Positions 9,273 to 18,015 of a stretch of DNA of 18,015 nucleotides are shown here, piece by piece. Below the pieces are notes generated by a model. It did not search any database. It worked only from the letters and a program-made list of their open reading frames with translations, and was not told the DNA's origin. The translations under genes and the position numbers were made by a program. Origin of the DNA: Syncephalastrum monosporum B8922 (Eukaryota > Mucoromycota > Mucoromycetes > Mucorales > Syncephalastraceae). Every line of letters begins with the position of its first letter. Position 1 is the stretch's first letter. Location of the stretch: positions 1 to 18,015 of the forward strand of contig JNEN01000830.1 in the NCBI GenBank assembly GCA_000697355.1. Direction: 5' to 3'.

Positions 9273-10689
9273 ATGGATACACTGTACGAGTTATTTTGTA
9301 TGCCCACAGCGCCTTCGCTGACTTCCAGCGAAATCAACAAGGCCAACTTTCAGGAACTGATGGCCAAGGTACGGCCACCTGCTTTAAGCTTCCAGAGACG
9401 GTGACTCAATATAGATGAACGCTGTTTAGACCATGGGCGCACCTAAAGCTGTGGTCAAGGACGCCAACGTGAATGATGAGGCAACGGCTCGGATGCAGTC
9501 CGTGGTAGGAAGCAAGTCGCATAGCCAAACCAACACGCTCAAAACGATCCAAACCATGTTTGAAGCGGCTATCCACGCGACCGAGTTTGAACGTGATCGC
9601 TGCCGACTCGAGTGGCTCCAAACCTGCGTGACAACGGCGATCCAGATGAATTTTGATGGTGGTGCCGGAGGTAGCAATGGCGGCAAAAAGGCGACCACCG
9701 GCGGTCGGAAGTCCAAAAAGGCAAATGAAGACGATGCCTTTGTGGTGCCGGACAATGACGACGAAGACGAAGACGAGCACTATGAGCGGATCGGAGCGTC
9801 GGACGACGACTACGTGCCGAGTGACGAAAATGAAGACGTCCACAAAGTGCCTGTTGCAACGCGCAAGCAGCGTCGCAACGATGCCGCCAAAAAAGTACCA
9901 GCTTATGACTTCCAGATCCCTGAAGGCGCCGGCCCGAAGGCTGTGGCAAAGCACTTTAACAGCCTGCCGGCTGTCTCCTCCGCTCGGTTGGTGCTACAAG
10001 ACGGCTACTTTGCCCGGTCTTTCTTCTTCCCGAACAAAGAAAGCTTTAACGTAAGTTGAAGGTTACAAGCATTTGCTTATTGTGTCGCTGTGACACTGAA
10101 TTTTTTTTTTTTGGCCCATGAATCCAACATCAGGCGTTTATTTCCGTACTCAACTCTGCCACCAAAACCCTGGATATTTGTGTTTTCTCTTTAACTGATG
10201 ACGATGTCGCTGACGCCCTTATTGCCGCCAAGAAACGTAACGTGAAAATCAGAATTATCACAGATAACCAGCAAGCTGCCGGCAAGGGCGCCGATGCAGA
10301 GCGTCTCCAAAGGGATCACGGTATTCCGTACAAAACAGATCATACGTAATGCGCTTTCTTTCTTCTATTTCTTCGCCCCCTGAGAAGCGGAATCCCCCTA
10401 ACAAACTTAAATTTTTTGTATGTTCTAGCACCGGATATATGCACAACAAGTTTGCCATCGTTGACAGCGCGACCTTGATTAACGGCAGCTTCAACTGGTC
10501 CAAGGGGTAAGTCAAGAAAAAGGAAATTTGGCAGAAAAGAAAAAAAAAAACGCGCCCTTGATATTCTGATCGGAATTGTATTCGTACAGCGCGCGCTTCA
10601 AGAACCGTGAAAACATCACTATCTGCAACATACCCGCTCTTATTGTCGAGTTCCAAGGGCAGTTTGATTCTCTTTGGGAAGAATTCTAG
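9273..10689 (+). CDS. PLD6/Zucchini-like phospholipase D protein
   Basis: Single-HKD phospholipase D superfamily member, closest by motif to mitochondrial cardiolipin hydrolase/Zucchini (PLD6). Those proteins act as homodimers that cleave phosphodiester bonds in cardiolipin or RNA. Exons are 9273-9368, 9430-10050, 10134-10345, 10429-10506 and 10590-10689, giving 368 residues. The C-terminal 150 residues form the catalytic domain: SFFFPNKESFNAFISVLNSA, LDICVFSLTDDDVADAL, VKIRIITDN, then GYMHNKFAIVD with His315, Lys317 and Asp322, the NGSFNWS motif, NRENITI and a final FDSLWEEF, all in PLD6 order. The N-terminal half (about 1-185) is different: a helical region, a Gly/Lys patch (GGRKSKKANED) and a very acidic run (DNDDEDEDEHYER). 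It has no hydrophobic anchor like that of animal PLD6, so mitochondrial outer-membrane location is doubtful. The start is an inference: it gives a 32-codon exon in frame. It could be a nuclease rather than a lipase. Confidence 0.85.
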
Positions 10690-10693
10690 TTTT

Positions 10694-10699
10694 AATAAA
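10694..10699 (+). terminator. Poly(A) signal of the PLD6-like gene
   Basis: AATAAA begins only five bases after the stop codon, implying a very short 3'UTR. Confidence 0.5.
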
Positions 10700-10896
10700 G
10701 TAAAAGCGTTTAGTAGTATAGCGTCACAAGCAAAGGAAAGCAGAAGCATGTGTTCAGATCTACGGGCTGCGGCAAGTTCATTGCTGCATTTTTCAAGCGG
10801 CTGTAACCAATAAGATTTTGAAACAGGACTGTGGCTTTTGATCCAAATTTCTTCTCCGAAAGAAAAATTTTTTTGAGACCTCCGTTAGTGCGACGT

Positions 10897-10903
10897 TATA
10901 AAG
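10897..10903 (+). promoter_or_regulatory. TATA box of the eEF1A gene
   Basis: TATAAAG lies 135 bases upstream of the eEF1A start codon. It is followed by a strongly C/T-rich tract (about 10910-10957), the layout expected for a highly expressed fungal gene. Confidence 0.7.
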
Positions 10904-10961
10904 GTCGCCACCCGCTTCCGCACTTTTACCTCCCTTTTTCACTTTTACTTCACACAGTCAG

Positions 10962-11029
10962 GTATGCGCTTGCAGCGAATTCATTGCGTGCTGTCCAGCC
11001 AGAAAACTCACACTTACGCTCTCCTGTAG
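10962..11029 (+). other. Probable 5'UTR intron of eEF1A
   Basis: After the pyrimidine-rich leader, CAG is followed by GTATGC. A pyrimidine-rich CTCTCCTGTAG acceptor ends two bases before the start codon. The 68-nt length fits other introns here. The leader intron is inferred from these splice signals and is not supported by transcripts. Confidence 0.5.
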
Positions 11030-11031
11030 CC

Positions 11032-12471
11032 ATGGGTAAGGAGAAGACTCACGTTAACGTCGTCGTCATTGGTCACGTCGATTCCGTAAGTACTGATAAA
11101 TGGGTTCTGTCGAAGCCGGGATTCTCATACCAATGTTTTTGATTACAGGGCAAGTCCACCACCACTGGTCACTTGATCTACAAGTGCGGTGGTATCGACA
11201 AGCGTACCATTGAGAAGTTCGAGAAGGAGGCTGCTGAGCTCGGTAAGGGTTCGTTCAAGTACGCCTGGGTTCTTGACAAGCTCAAGGCCGAGCGTGAGCG
11301 TGGTATCACCATCGATATCGCTCTCTGGAAGTTCGAGACCCCCAAGTACCACGTCACCGTCATTGATGCCCCCGGCCATCGTGATTTCATCAAGAACATG
11401 ATCACTGGTACCTCGCAGGCTGACTGCGGTATCCTCATCATTGCCGCCGGTACTGGTGAGTTCGAGGCTGGTATCTCCAAGGATGGCCAGACCCGTGAGC
11501 ACGCTCTGCTTGCCTTCACCCTCGGTGTCCGTCAGCTGATCGTCGCCATCAACAAGATGGACTCGACCAAGTACTCTGAGGCCCGTTACAACGAAATCGT
11601 CAAGGAGGTCTCCACCTTCATCAAGAAGATCGGTTTCAACCCCAAGTCCGTTCCCTTCGTCCCCATCTCTGGCTGGAACGGTGACAACATGTTGGAGGAG
11701 TCCTCCAACATGCCCTGGTTCAAGGGCTGGAAGAAGGAGACCAAGGCTGGCGAGAAGTCCGGCAAGACCCTCCTTGAGGCCATTGACAACATTGACCCCC
11801 CGGTCCGTCCCTCGGACAAGCCCCTCCGTCTTCCCCTCCAGGATGTCTACAAGATCGGTGGTATCGGCACAGTCCCCGTCGGTCGTGTCGAGACTGGTGT
11901 CATCAAGGCTGGTATGGTCGTGACCTTCGCCCCCGCCAACGTCACCACTGAAGTCAAGTCCGTCGAGATGCACCACGAGCAGCTCGTCGAGGGTGTCCCC
12001 GGTGACAACGTCGGTTTCAACGTCAAGAACGTTTCCGTCAAGGATATCCGCCGTGGTAACGTCTGCTCTGACTCCAAGAACGACCCCGCCAAGGAGTCTG
12101 CCTCGTTCACCGCCCAGGTCATCGTCCTGAACCACCCCGGTCAGATCGGTGCCGGTTACGCCCCGGTTCTTGACTGCCACACCGCTCACATTGCCTGCAA
12201 GTTCGCTGAGCTCCTCGAGAAGATCGACCGTCGTTCCGGTAAGAAGCTCGAAGAGTCCCCCAAGTTCGTCAAGTCGGGTGACTCCGCCATCGTCAAGATG
12301 GTTCCCTCCAAGCCCATGTGCGTTGAGGCCTACACTGAGTACCCCCCTCTTGGCCGTTTCGCCGTCCGTGACATGCGTCAGACCGTCGCTGTCGGTGTCA
12401 TCAAGGCCGTCGAGAAGACCGAGAAGGGTGGCAAGGTCACCAAGGCTGCCCAGAAGGCCGGCAAGAAATAA
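11032..12471 (+). CDS. tef1: Translation elongation factor 1-alpha (eEF1A)
   Basis: GTPase that delivers aminoacyl-tRNA to the ribosomal A site in the cytosol. Exons are 11032-11085 and 11149-12471, giving 458 residues, exactly the length of yeast eEF1A. The 63-nt intron splits the P-loop GHVDS|GKST after Ser18. Other GTPase motifs are intact: switch region [13 protein letters not shown] (about 91-95), NKMD (about 153-156) and the SGW-type G5 motif in [10 protein letters not shown]. Domains II and III follow, with [15 protein letters not shown] and the ending [10 protein letters not shown]. Codon usage is extremely biased toward C- or G-ending codons, unlike neighbouring genes, a mark of very high expression. 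A TATA box, pyrimidine leader and probable 5'UTR intron lie upstream, and AATAAA follows the stop. The large open frame on the opposite strand is a by-product of this codon bias. Mucorales often carry several copies; only one is in this window. Confidence 0.98.
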
Positions 12472-12508
12472 ATCATTCCTCCTGCATCCTTACTTTGAAA
12501 GCTCCATT

Positions 12509-12514
12509 AATAAA
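12509..12514 (+). terminator. Poly(A) signal of eEF1A
   Basis: AATAAA starts 38 bases after the eEF1A stop codon, on the same strand. Confidence 0.6.
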
Positions 12515-14702
12515 AGCTTTGTTTCCGCGGCTGACAAAATACAAATATTTTTGCATTATCAATACTGCTTAAACTATAAGTTCCTCTTTTAGTGCTGTGT
12601 ATGATCTACTATTGCTTCTTGCGCATATGTCTATTGCCTGATTAGAAATAATCCTCGACGCCGCACCGTTGCCCGTTGCGTATTGTATGCATGTATAGGG
12701 TTCGTAATCCTGGATTCGCGCTTAGGACAGTTTGCAAGCCATTGCTATGACATAGGATAACACACTTGTGTATCCATGTTCGTTATCAGTGTCACGGTTC
12801 CCTTGTGGCTGTGGGCATGCCCTTGAGTATAATACGTTCTCTACATTATTTCATATCTACAATTCCGACACCGGCTGCATACGTACTTTATCAGCTTCCT
12901 TTGGATTGCCATTGGCTGCCACAAATCCATCACCTACTGATGATGCTGTCTGTGTTACTCTCGTTAGTAACTTTTGGTATTCGAGTTTTTATTTGATCAT
13001 GATCATGTTAAACTGCAATAATATGCACGTGAACAAGAGGTAATCCCCGGTGTGTTATTTTGCATATGCGATTAAAATGTGTGTACGTTTACGCGACTCA
13101 AAGGCTTCTATTAAGATCTCGCCGGTTATCGATCGCTTCCTGTGTTCTATGTGAACTCATTTGACAAGCTTATTCAATGTGTGGCACGCTCGAACAACAA
13201 TATTCATACTGATATGCGTCACTTCTCGTCATATATACCACCAGTGAAGAACTGATCTTTATGAGGACAATGGTTCGGTTCAGAAGCACATTCATTGCGG
13301 TTATTGTATGAATCACCGTTCCTAGCTTGGGGAGGCATGTCCATATCCCGTTGTATGTATTCCATTCACATCGCGGCACTGTCTTGCTTTGCTGCAAGGG
13401 TGATTGAGAGTCTTCGACGAAACAGTAGCGGAACAAGTATAAAGGTACTTCGCTATGTAACTGGTGTTGATATAGGCATATTTACACGCTGTTCGTGCAT
13501 GGTCACGTCTGGTGAGGCAGTTGTAACAGATGCAGTTAGCTCAGCTTCAGGATGCTTAAATGGTTTCCACGTTAACTACTCTATTGCCAGTGAATACCTA
13601 GGTGGCTGGGCGAGAATAACGCATGATCATAGCATCAAATAGACAATAAGCAGGTCAGCATAAGTATCATTTCCTTGCTGAATAGCGTCATCGTCTCTCA
13701 TTTTCAAAAGTGATCACGAGAATAGCGCTGTACAATCTCGGAAATCGATATACTCATCCCTGACACCGAAATCTTGTGTGGTGGTAACTACGGCTGCGCA
13801 GAATAATTACTTTTTAGCATTGTTACTATAAAATACAAGTTGTTCCTGATGACGAACAACGGGCTCCCATATTGGCTGGCATCGAAAGAGAACATGCCCA
13901 ACTGAAACTACGCATATGCGAGTTGTTTCTGCTTTGGCCGTCTTCTCCCATTTGTGCTCTCGTTACCATGCCACGTGAATGACAGGTATAATTCTTGCTG
14001 TCGACGGCTCAAAAAAGAGGCAAGAGATGGCCAAACCTATTCAAGCCGCATCAGCTGCCAGACAGAACAACTCATGTTATTATATCCTTGTGTAACTTGT
14101 GCCGCAGCCTTTTCACTGGCCCATTGTTTACTAGACGTCTGATTTCTGCTTTACTCTCATCCGCACAATTGTGGGAGGAATGGTCATGTCACCTTTCGGA
14201 TACAGTAATAAACTTTTCTATTAAACCCGTTTAGTATACATGAACCGTAGTGTGACGGTGCGACCATGTCGGAGACGAGAGAAAAGTGAGCTCCTCTTTG
14301 CTTTTGTACTTCCTGACCTGCATTTTATTTATCGCCGATACGTGTAACGATTTGTCCCATACAGTGCGCGGCTATTGTTTGCATTATATAACTCAGGGCT
14401 TGATGTTTCCTTATTTACCTTTGTTTGGAAATCTTTTCTTTGTGCCGGAGATACGAAAAGGGAAGTGTTTACGTGGACCACGACGTCGGTAATGCGTGGG
14501 GTGGAAGAATTGCAGTATATTCCCATATGAGTGGATCGAGTGGGGTTACGGGGTCTTAGCGTGCGATTATTTCTTTGACGCATCACATTACTTTGTCCAT
14601 ATGTACTGCGCTACTACGCTACTGCAGTATCGCGTCAAACCGTAGAGCCATGTGAGCAAGAGGGAATAATACAGGCATATTGTTACTGTAATGTGATAAC
14701 AC
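12515..14702. other. Gene-poor region downstream of eEF1A
   Basis: About 2.2 kb with no recognised gene. The longest frames (plus 13295-13642, 115 codons; plus 12768-13043, 91 codons; minus 13170-13436, 88 codons) show no family resemblance. A palindromic CATGATCATG lies near 12998-13007. At about 14265-14530 an intron-like GTGAGC...ACAG interval (14287-14365) would join an ATG to a 50-codon open frame, but I cannot identify the product. No tRNA, rRNA, CRISPR or tandem array was seen. Confidence 0.5.
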
Positions 14703-15182
14703 ATGAGCCCTTTTTTTGTCTACCGCCGGCGCTTGACTTCTTTGTACAACACCCCGTCCTCGTCTGACAGATTCTTGCCTGGATATATCCGTCTTTGCCC
14801 ATTCTCGAATCGGTCAGTCTATCTATAGATAGTGAAACATAGGCGATCGCGCGTGCACAAATTACGCCCCGTCGTTGCACCGGCAAGACTGGGTTGGCGG
14901 GTTTTCTTTGGCATGCCATCAGGCGATCTTTGCCTCGTGAAGAAGAAAAGTGGCAGTTTACGGCAGGAAAGCAGCTATACTTGATAGCGGCTACTCTCAC
15001 TTTCTATACAGAGGGTATTTGGGAAATGGAAAGAGACTAATCTCGGTTCTCTTTATTTTGTAGAGGATAACCCAAGTTGGAACCGACCTCTGCGTTTAGC
15101 CGTGGAACAGGTTCGGCCTAAACAAGTGAAAGACCGGTATGTAAAAGCGCGACCGGCAGCGAGCTTTCTGTCCAACAGGTAA
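14703..15182 (+). CDS. Candidate small Myb/SANT-like protein, spliced
   Basis: A tentative three-exon gene: 14703-14812, 14923-15014 and 15064-15182, giving 106 residues. The second intron (15015-15063, 49 nt) is the best supported. It has GT-AG ends, an ACTAAT branch-like site and a T-rich acceptor TTTATTTTGTAG. Joining across it produces a SANT-like unit. KWQFTAGKQLYLIAA is helix 1 with its aromatic residue, NPSWNRPLRLAVEQ is helix 2 with Trp, and VRPKQVKDRYVKARP is helix 3, with Trp-to-Tyr spacing close to that of Myb repeats. AATAAA lies 50 bases past the stop. The first exon and its weak GTCAGT donor are only phase-consistent, so the true N-terminus may differ. An alternative that splices out the stop (donor at 15179, acceptor at 15309) would extend the protein into frames ending at 15749. 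Function, if real, would be DNA binding. It may equally be a remnant or a chance frame. Confidence 0.35.
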
Positions 15183-15231
15183 AAGTACTTCTCTATACTC
15201 ATGGATATCCATGTGTCTTCTGAGACGTCCG

Positions 15232-15237
15232 AATAAA
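15232..15237 (+). terminator. Poly(A) signal after the Myb-like candidate
   Basis: AATAAA lies 50 bases downstream of the proposed stop codon at 15182. It is consistent with a transcript ending here but not proof of one. Confidence 0.35.
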
Positions 15238-17188
15238 AAGGCTCTCACGACTAAAGTGCTAATATCTTCTGTCAATCATGATATTAATTTCTCTGGGAAA
15301 GTAATCCAGTTGGCAATATTGGGTTGTTTTGTTACACTTGCTACTGCCAGTCCTTCAGCAGCCAAGTTTCCCTATAGTGACGAATGTTCACATATGCAGG
15401 CCTGCTCTGCGCCAGCTTCTTCCCGTAACCTCCCTTCATTGTTCTGTTGCATACTGTCCCATACCTGCATCAGGCCTAATTCAGGTACGTCAAAAAAAAA
15501 AGTTCTGAGACTGATCCGTTTTAAATTAACTTTGCGCTCCGCAAACATCAGTCTCTTTTTGAGAATATGTCTGTTGTGTTTCGTAGTACTTGCCTCATTT
15601 CTTTGAACATTGGCGTTTCAAACGCGTCCAATGACGACAGTAATTTATGCAATGGCCATCTATGGATATTTAAAAGCATTTGGACTGCAGCTTGTTGTGC
15701 CCAAAGGGTTCATTCTCGTCTTGAAATGTACACAAAAACTGACTGTTGACAACGTCTGGACTGCAACTTGATACATGGTTGCGGCTGCACAATGTCGCGT
15801 CAAATGTAGCGATATAATAATAAAAGGAGAAAAAAAAACGCGTTTCAGAAGTTACAGCAAGTAGCCATTAGCGCATGATGGCAGCGAGATGTGAAGTTGG
15901 GTCGGCACCTCGAACTGTTGCAAACCGGCATTAATAACATCGAACGCTACCGTTAGGCAAATCAACGCCCGGTTTCGGTAGGCTTCTTTACAAAACATAT
16001 AATCCTTACATCGCCACGCATCTACCCATCCCCCTGCTATGCGTTTGTAGACTTGTGGCAGGTTAAAGAGAATCAGTAGACGGTACCACGACGGCGACCG
16101 TCAATTCCACTAGGGGTTGATGAAGAGCAGGAGGCACAGATATGTCAAACCCATTTCCGAGCACGAACCAGTTGTATTCATTTCTTCCTAGTACAGACGG
16201 ACGATTCTGTTCTTGAATGATAGCGGAAGGTAGATTGCTGCATGCAAACCATAGAATCGGAGTACCCATGGCTGTATGTGTACTGCATGACTTTTGGGTG
16301 ACCATTCTTCTGCAGAAGTGAAAGGGAATTATCCCCATCGGACGACTGTTCGTTCACCTTCTATGAAATTTGCTGCTGGCTATCTGTGTATTTTTGCTGT
16401 CATCGATTCGGAGAGAGGGTCTCACGCAAGTTGCAAGTGCTGGCATGACTCACGGGGCGCGGTCTTCGATTCGGTCGGCATTTTTTCGAAATCGTCTGCA
16501 ACGTGGCAAATTTTGTTGCTTCAGCTGATCTGTTACTTTTTCTTCTTTTCGTTCTGTCTATTCGAGTAATGATGGGGTGGGGTGTTGTTTGTCACAGGGT
16601 CTGCTGTGAACAAAAATAATGTTTTGGGCTCTTCCTTGCTTTTCGGTGGTGCATATTGGAGGATCGGCATGAGTAACAAAACTTTCTTGTGTGGTGACAA
16701 TCATACTCACCACATAACGAGTCGATGGTGTCATTAAACATTGCAACCCGTTTGCGCACATCGGAAACGCTACAGACAGCGATAGTCATTTATATACTGT
16801 ATATATACACACACGTAATAAGAAGTGTTCCTGACGTCTGTCTTTCCTCATTTGCATCAACCCCTTTATGTTATGTAAATGGCTGAGCCATGATACAACC
16901 TGTTTCCAAGATAGCAACTGTCCGAAAAAGAAGACAAGAAAAAAAAAAAAATAGCGCAGCATCGGCTGTCTTGGCGAACACGCCTGACTTTTTTAAGTAA
17001 GCGAGGCGGCATTGCCAAAGGAGAGGCGAGAGGGGAGGCGTTGCACAATGCTGTTCTACATTTCGCACTGCGCCTTTTTTTTTTTTTTCTTGTCTTCTCT
17101 TGTCGAGGATGTCCATGGATGGGACACTGCATGAATGACGTTTCTAATGAGTACCTTTCTTGGCAAGTTGTGCGAGGTCCCTTTTTTT

Positions 17189-17196
17189 TATATATT
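17189..17196 (+). promoter_or_regulatory. TATA-like element upstream of the bHLH gene
   Basis: A TATATA core sits inside a long T-rich tract about 65 bases before the start codon. C/T-rich sequence continues to the ATG. The element could be only part of the T-tract, so support is modest. Confidence 0.3.
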
Positions 17197-17257
17197 TTTT
17201 TGCCGCCCTTTTTTTTCACTCTTTCTTTTTTCTCTCCACTCTCACGCTTCTACTTCG

Positions 17258-17983
17258 ATGGCACACCCACAACAGCCAACAGCAGCACAGCCCATGAAAC
17301 TACGCAACCCGACTCAGTACCATTTGCAGCAACAGCAGCAGCAGCAGCCCTCGCCCTCGCCCTTCTATAACACCCACGGGTCGCCTGCTTCAGATCCCCT
17401 CGACTATGACAATTTCTCACAAGCGTTCATGTCGCCCATGTCGGCAGCTGCGCCACTCGACGACTTGGAAGACTTGGACTACCAGTCCGGGATGGTTTCG
17501 TACCGGCAACAACACAACCACCCGCACCCGCATCCAAACCACCACCACCCCGCGCAGCCGCACAACATGGTACACCATTCTCAAGGCGTGCCGCTGCCCA
17601 CCGCGTCTTCCTCGACGGGCATGCCTTTTCCTCAGGGATCCCCGTCAAACTACTCTTTTGCGGGTGACGAGTGGAGCTACCAGCAGCAGCAGCAGCAACA
17701 GCAGCAATTGGCCCTGTCTGCTCCAGCCAACATGGACGGGCACTCGCCTCCTGGTTCTTTCATGCCTCCTCACCAATTCGGCATGGGTGCTTCGCCCCCA
17801 AAGAGCCTCGAGGACGATTACACGATGCAAATGAAGTAAGCTACTACGATGATGCTATCTTCGATTTTTTGGGGGGAAGCCATTCTTGCTAAACTTGGTA
17901 ACCAGTTTACAGATGATCATGGAGAAACGGCGACGTCGACGAGAGTCTCATAATGCAGGTATGTAGAAAAAAAAAAAAACCGC

Positions 17984-18015
<32 letters not shown>
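17258..18015 (+). CDS. bHLH transcription factor, 5' part only
   Basis: Nuclear E-box-binding regulator, truncated by the window end. Exon 1 is 17258-17835 and exon 2 is 17906-17958; a further intron starts at 17959 (GTATGT) and runs off the window. About 210 residues are visible. They contain a Gln run at 24-30, an acidic/hydrophobic patch (DPLDYDNFSQAF, then LDDLEDLDY, about 46-75) that may be an activation region, a His/Pro-rich segment at 86-107, a second Gln run at 142-150, and Ser/Pro-rich linker. The last residues, MEKRRRRRESHNA, are the start of a basic region of the kind that continues with VERRRR in fungal USF/MITF-like proteins. His208 is the usual base-contacting residue. The start at 17258 was chosen because the in-frame upstream stretch is a poor hydrophobic translation of T-tracts. 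The helix-loop-helix itself is not in the window, so the subfamily is inferred. Confidence 0.8.
17327..17347 (+). repeat. CAG/CAA run encoding seven Gln
   Basis: Seven consecutive Gln codons, six CAG and one CAA, in the N-terminal part of the bHLH protein. Confidence 0.9.
17681..17707 (+). repeat. CAG/CAA run encoding nine Gln
   Basis: Nine consecutive Gln codons (five CAG, then mixed CAA/CAG) in the bHLH protein, a likely length-variable microsatellite. Confidence 0.9.
17966..18014. repeat. Poly(A) tracts at the window end
   Basis: Two A-runs separated by CCGCC occupy the start of an intron in the bHLH gene. The second runs for about 28 bases or more to the last base but one of the window. 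Long homopolymers are weak points for assembly, so this may be a contig edge rather than true sequence. Confidence 0.8.

Larger units (their letters stand above)
15183..17257. other. Gene-poor region before the bHLH gene
   Basis: No firm gene. A plus-strand frame at 15211-15606 contains LAILGCFVTLATASPSAA, which resembles a secretion signal followed by Cys-rich sequence, but its start is not convincing. Another plus frame ends at 15749 and is followed by AATAAA at 15819-15824. On the minus strand 16100-15852 is open for 82 codons without an ATG, and 16338-16063 is open for 91 codons. None matches a family known to me. The right end has many T- and A-runs (about 16929-16941, 17076-17088, 17183-17216) that belong to the bHLH gene's upstream region. 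Confidence 0.45.

Noticed and set aside
9406..9954. 182-codon and 126-codon minus-strand frames over the PLD6-like gene
   Set aside because: They are antisense shadows of the acidic/basic repeats in exon 2, with no own promoter or family resemblance.
11143..12189. 348-codon minus-strand frame opposite eEF1A
   Set aside because: It is a mirror of the strong C/G-ending codon bias of eEF1A. Its translation is a low-complexity mix of Gly, Asp, Leu and Val with no family match.
12696..12722. B-box-like GGGTTCGTAATCC
   Set aside because: It deviates from the B-box core, and no A-box or acceptor stem lies upstream.
13525..13580. tRNA-like A-box (TTAGCTCAGC)
   Set aside because: No matching B-box (GGTTCGANTCC-type) follows at the right distance and no cloverleaf can be drawn.
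14819..14832. 14-bp perfect palindrome CTATCTATAGATAG
   Set aside because: It is a short AT-rich palindrome that can arise by chance, with no partner copy or flanking duplication seen.
17406..17834. 142-codon plus-strand frame overlapping the bHLH exon
   Set aside because: It is an off-frame reading of the CAG/CAC repeats giving low-complexity Ser/Arg/Thr. The bHLH frame splices into a recognisable basic region.
1..18015. Search for CRISPR arrays, rRNA, bacterial-type operons or a defence island
   Set aside because: There are no regularly spaced repeats and no rRNA sequence. Gene structure with spliceosomal introns shows a eukaryotic nuclear locus.

Overview
The window looks like nuclear DNA of an early-diverging filamentous fungus, most likely Mucoromycota (Mucorales-like). 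This rests on many short GT-AG introns (mostly 48-83 nt), AATAAA poly(A) signals, pyrimidine-rich leaders, a 458-residue eEF1A of fungal type, and the families present: an Ypd1-type phosphorelay protein and a bHLH factor with the basic-region signature RRRRRESHNA. Species cannot be fixed from sequence reading alone. All gene models were spliced by eye from frame continuity and family similarity, with no transcript data.

Layout, left to right. 119-600 (minus) is a decayed Tc1/mariner-IS630 type DDE transposase. 635-1117 is an unidentified open frame. 2064-3858 (plus) is a five-exon major facilitator superfamily transporter of the fucose-permease-like/BSC6-like kind. 4457-5365 (plus) is a three-exon YPD1 histidine phosphotransfer protein. 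5366-7098 has no recognised gene. 7099-7583 (minus) is a small membrane protein of the Asterix/WDR83OS family (ER PAT complex). It is transcribed divergently from 7776-9009 (plus), a PAF1 subunit of the Paf1 transcription elongation complex, across a 192-bp shared promoter with two CCAAT boxes. 9273-10689 (plus) is a phospholipase D-like protein of the PLD6/Zucchini type with an unusual acidic N-terminal extension. 11032-12471 (plus) is translation elongation factor 1-alpha, with a strong promoter, a probable 5'UTR intron and extreme codon bias. 12472-17257 is a long gene-poor stretch in which I see one candidate small Myb/SANT-like gene (14703-15182) and several weak open frames. 17258 to the window end is the 5' part of a bHLH transcription factor, cut off inside its basic region, where the sequence dissolves into poly(A).

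The genes do not form a pathway. Most are housekeeping or signalling genes: osmosensing phosphorelay, membrane protein biogenesis, Pol II elongation, translation, solute transport and transcription control. I do not see a clearly new multi-gene system. The most notable items are the PLD6-like protein without a membrane anchor, the hidden Myb-like mini-gene, the short PAF1 without its acidic tail, and the transposase fossil hidden on the minus strand.
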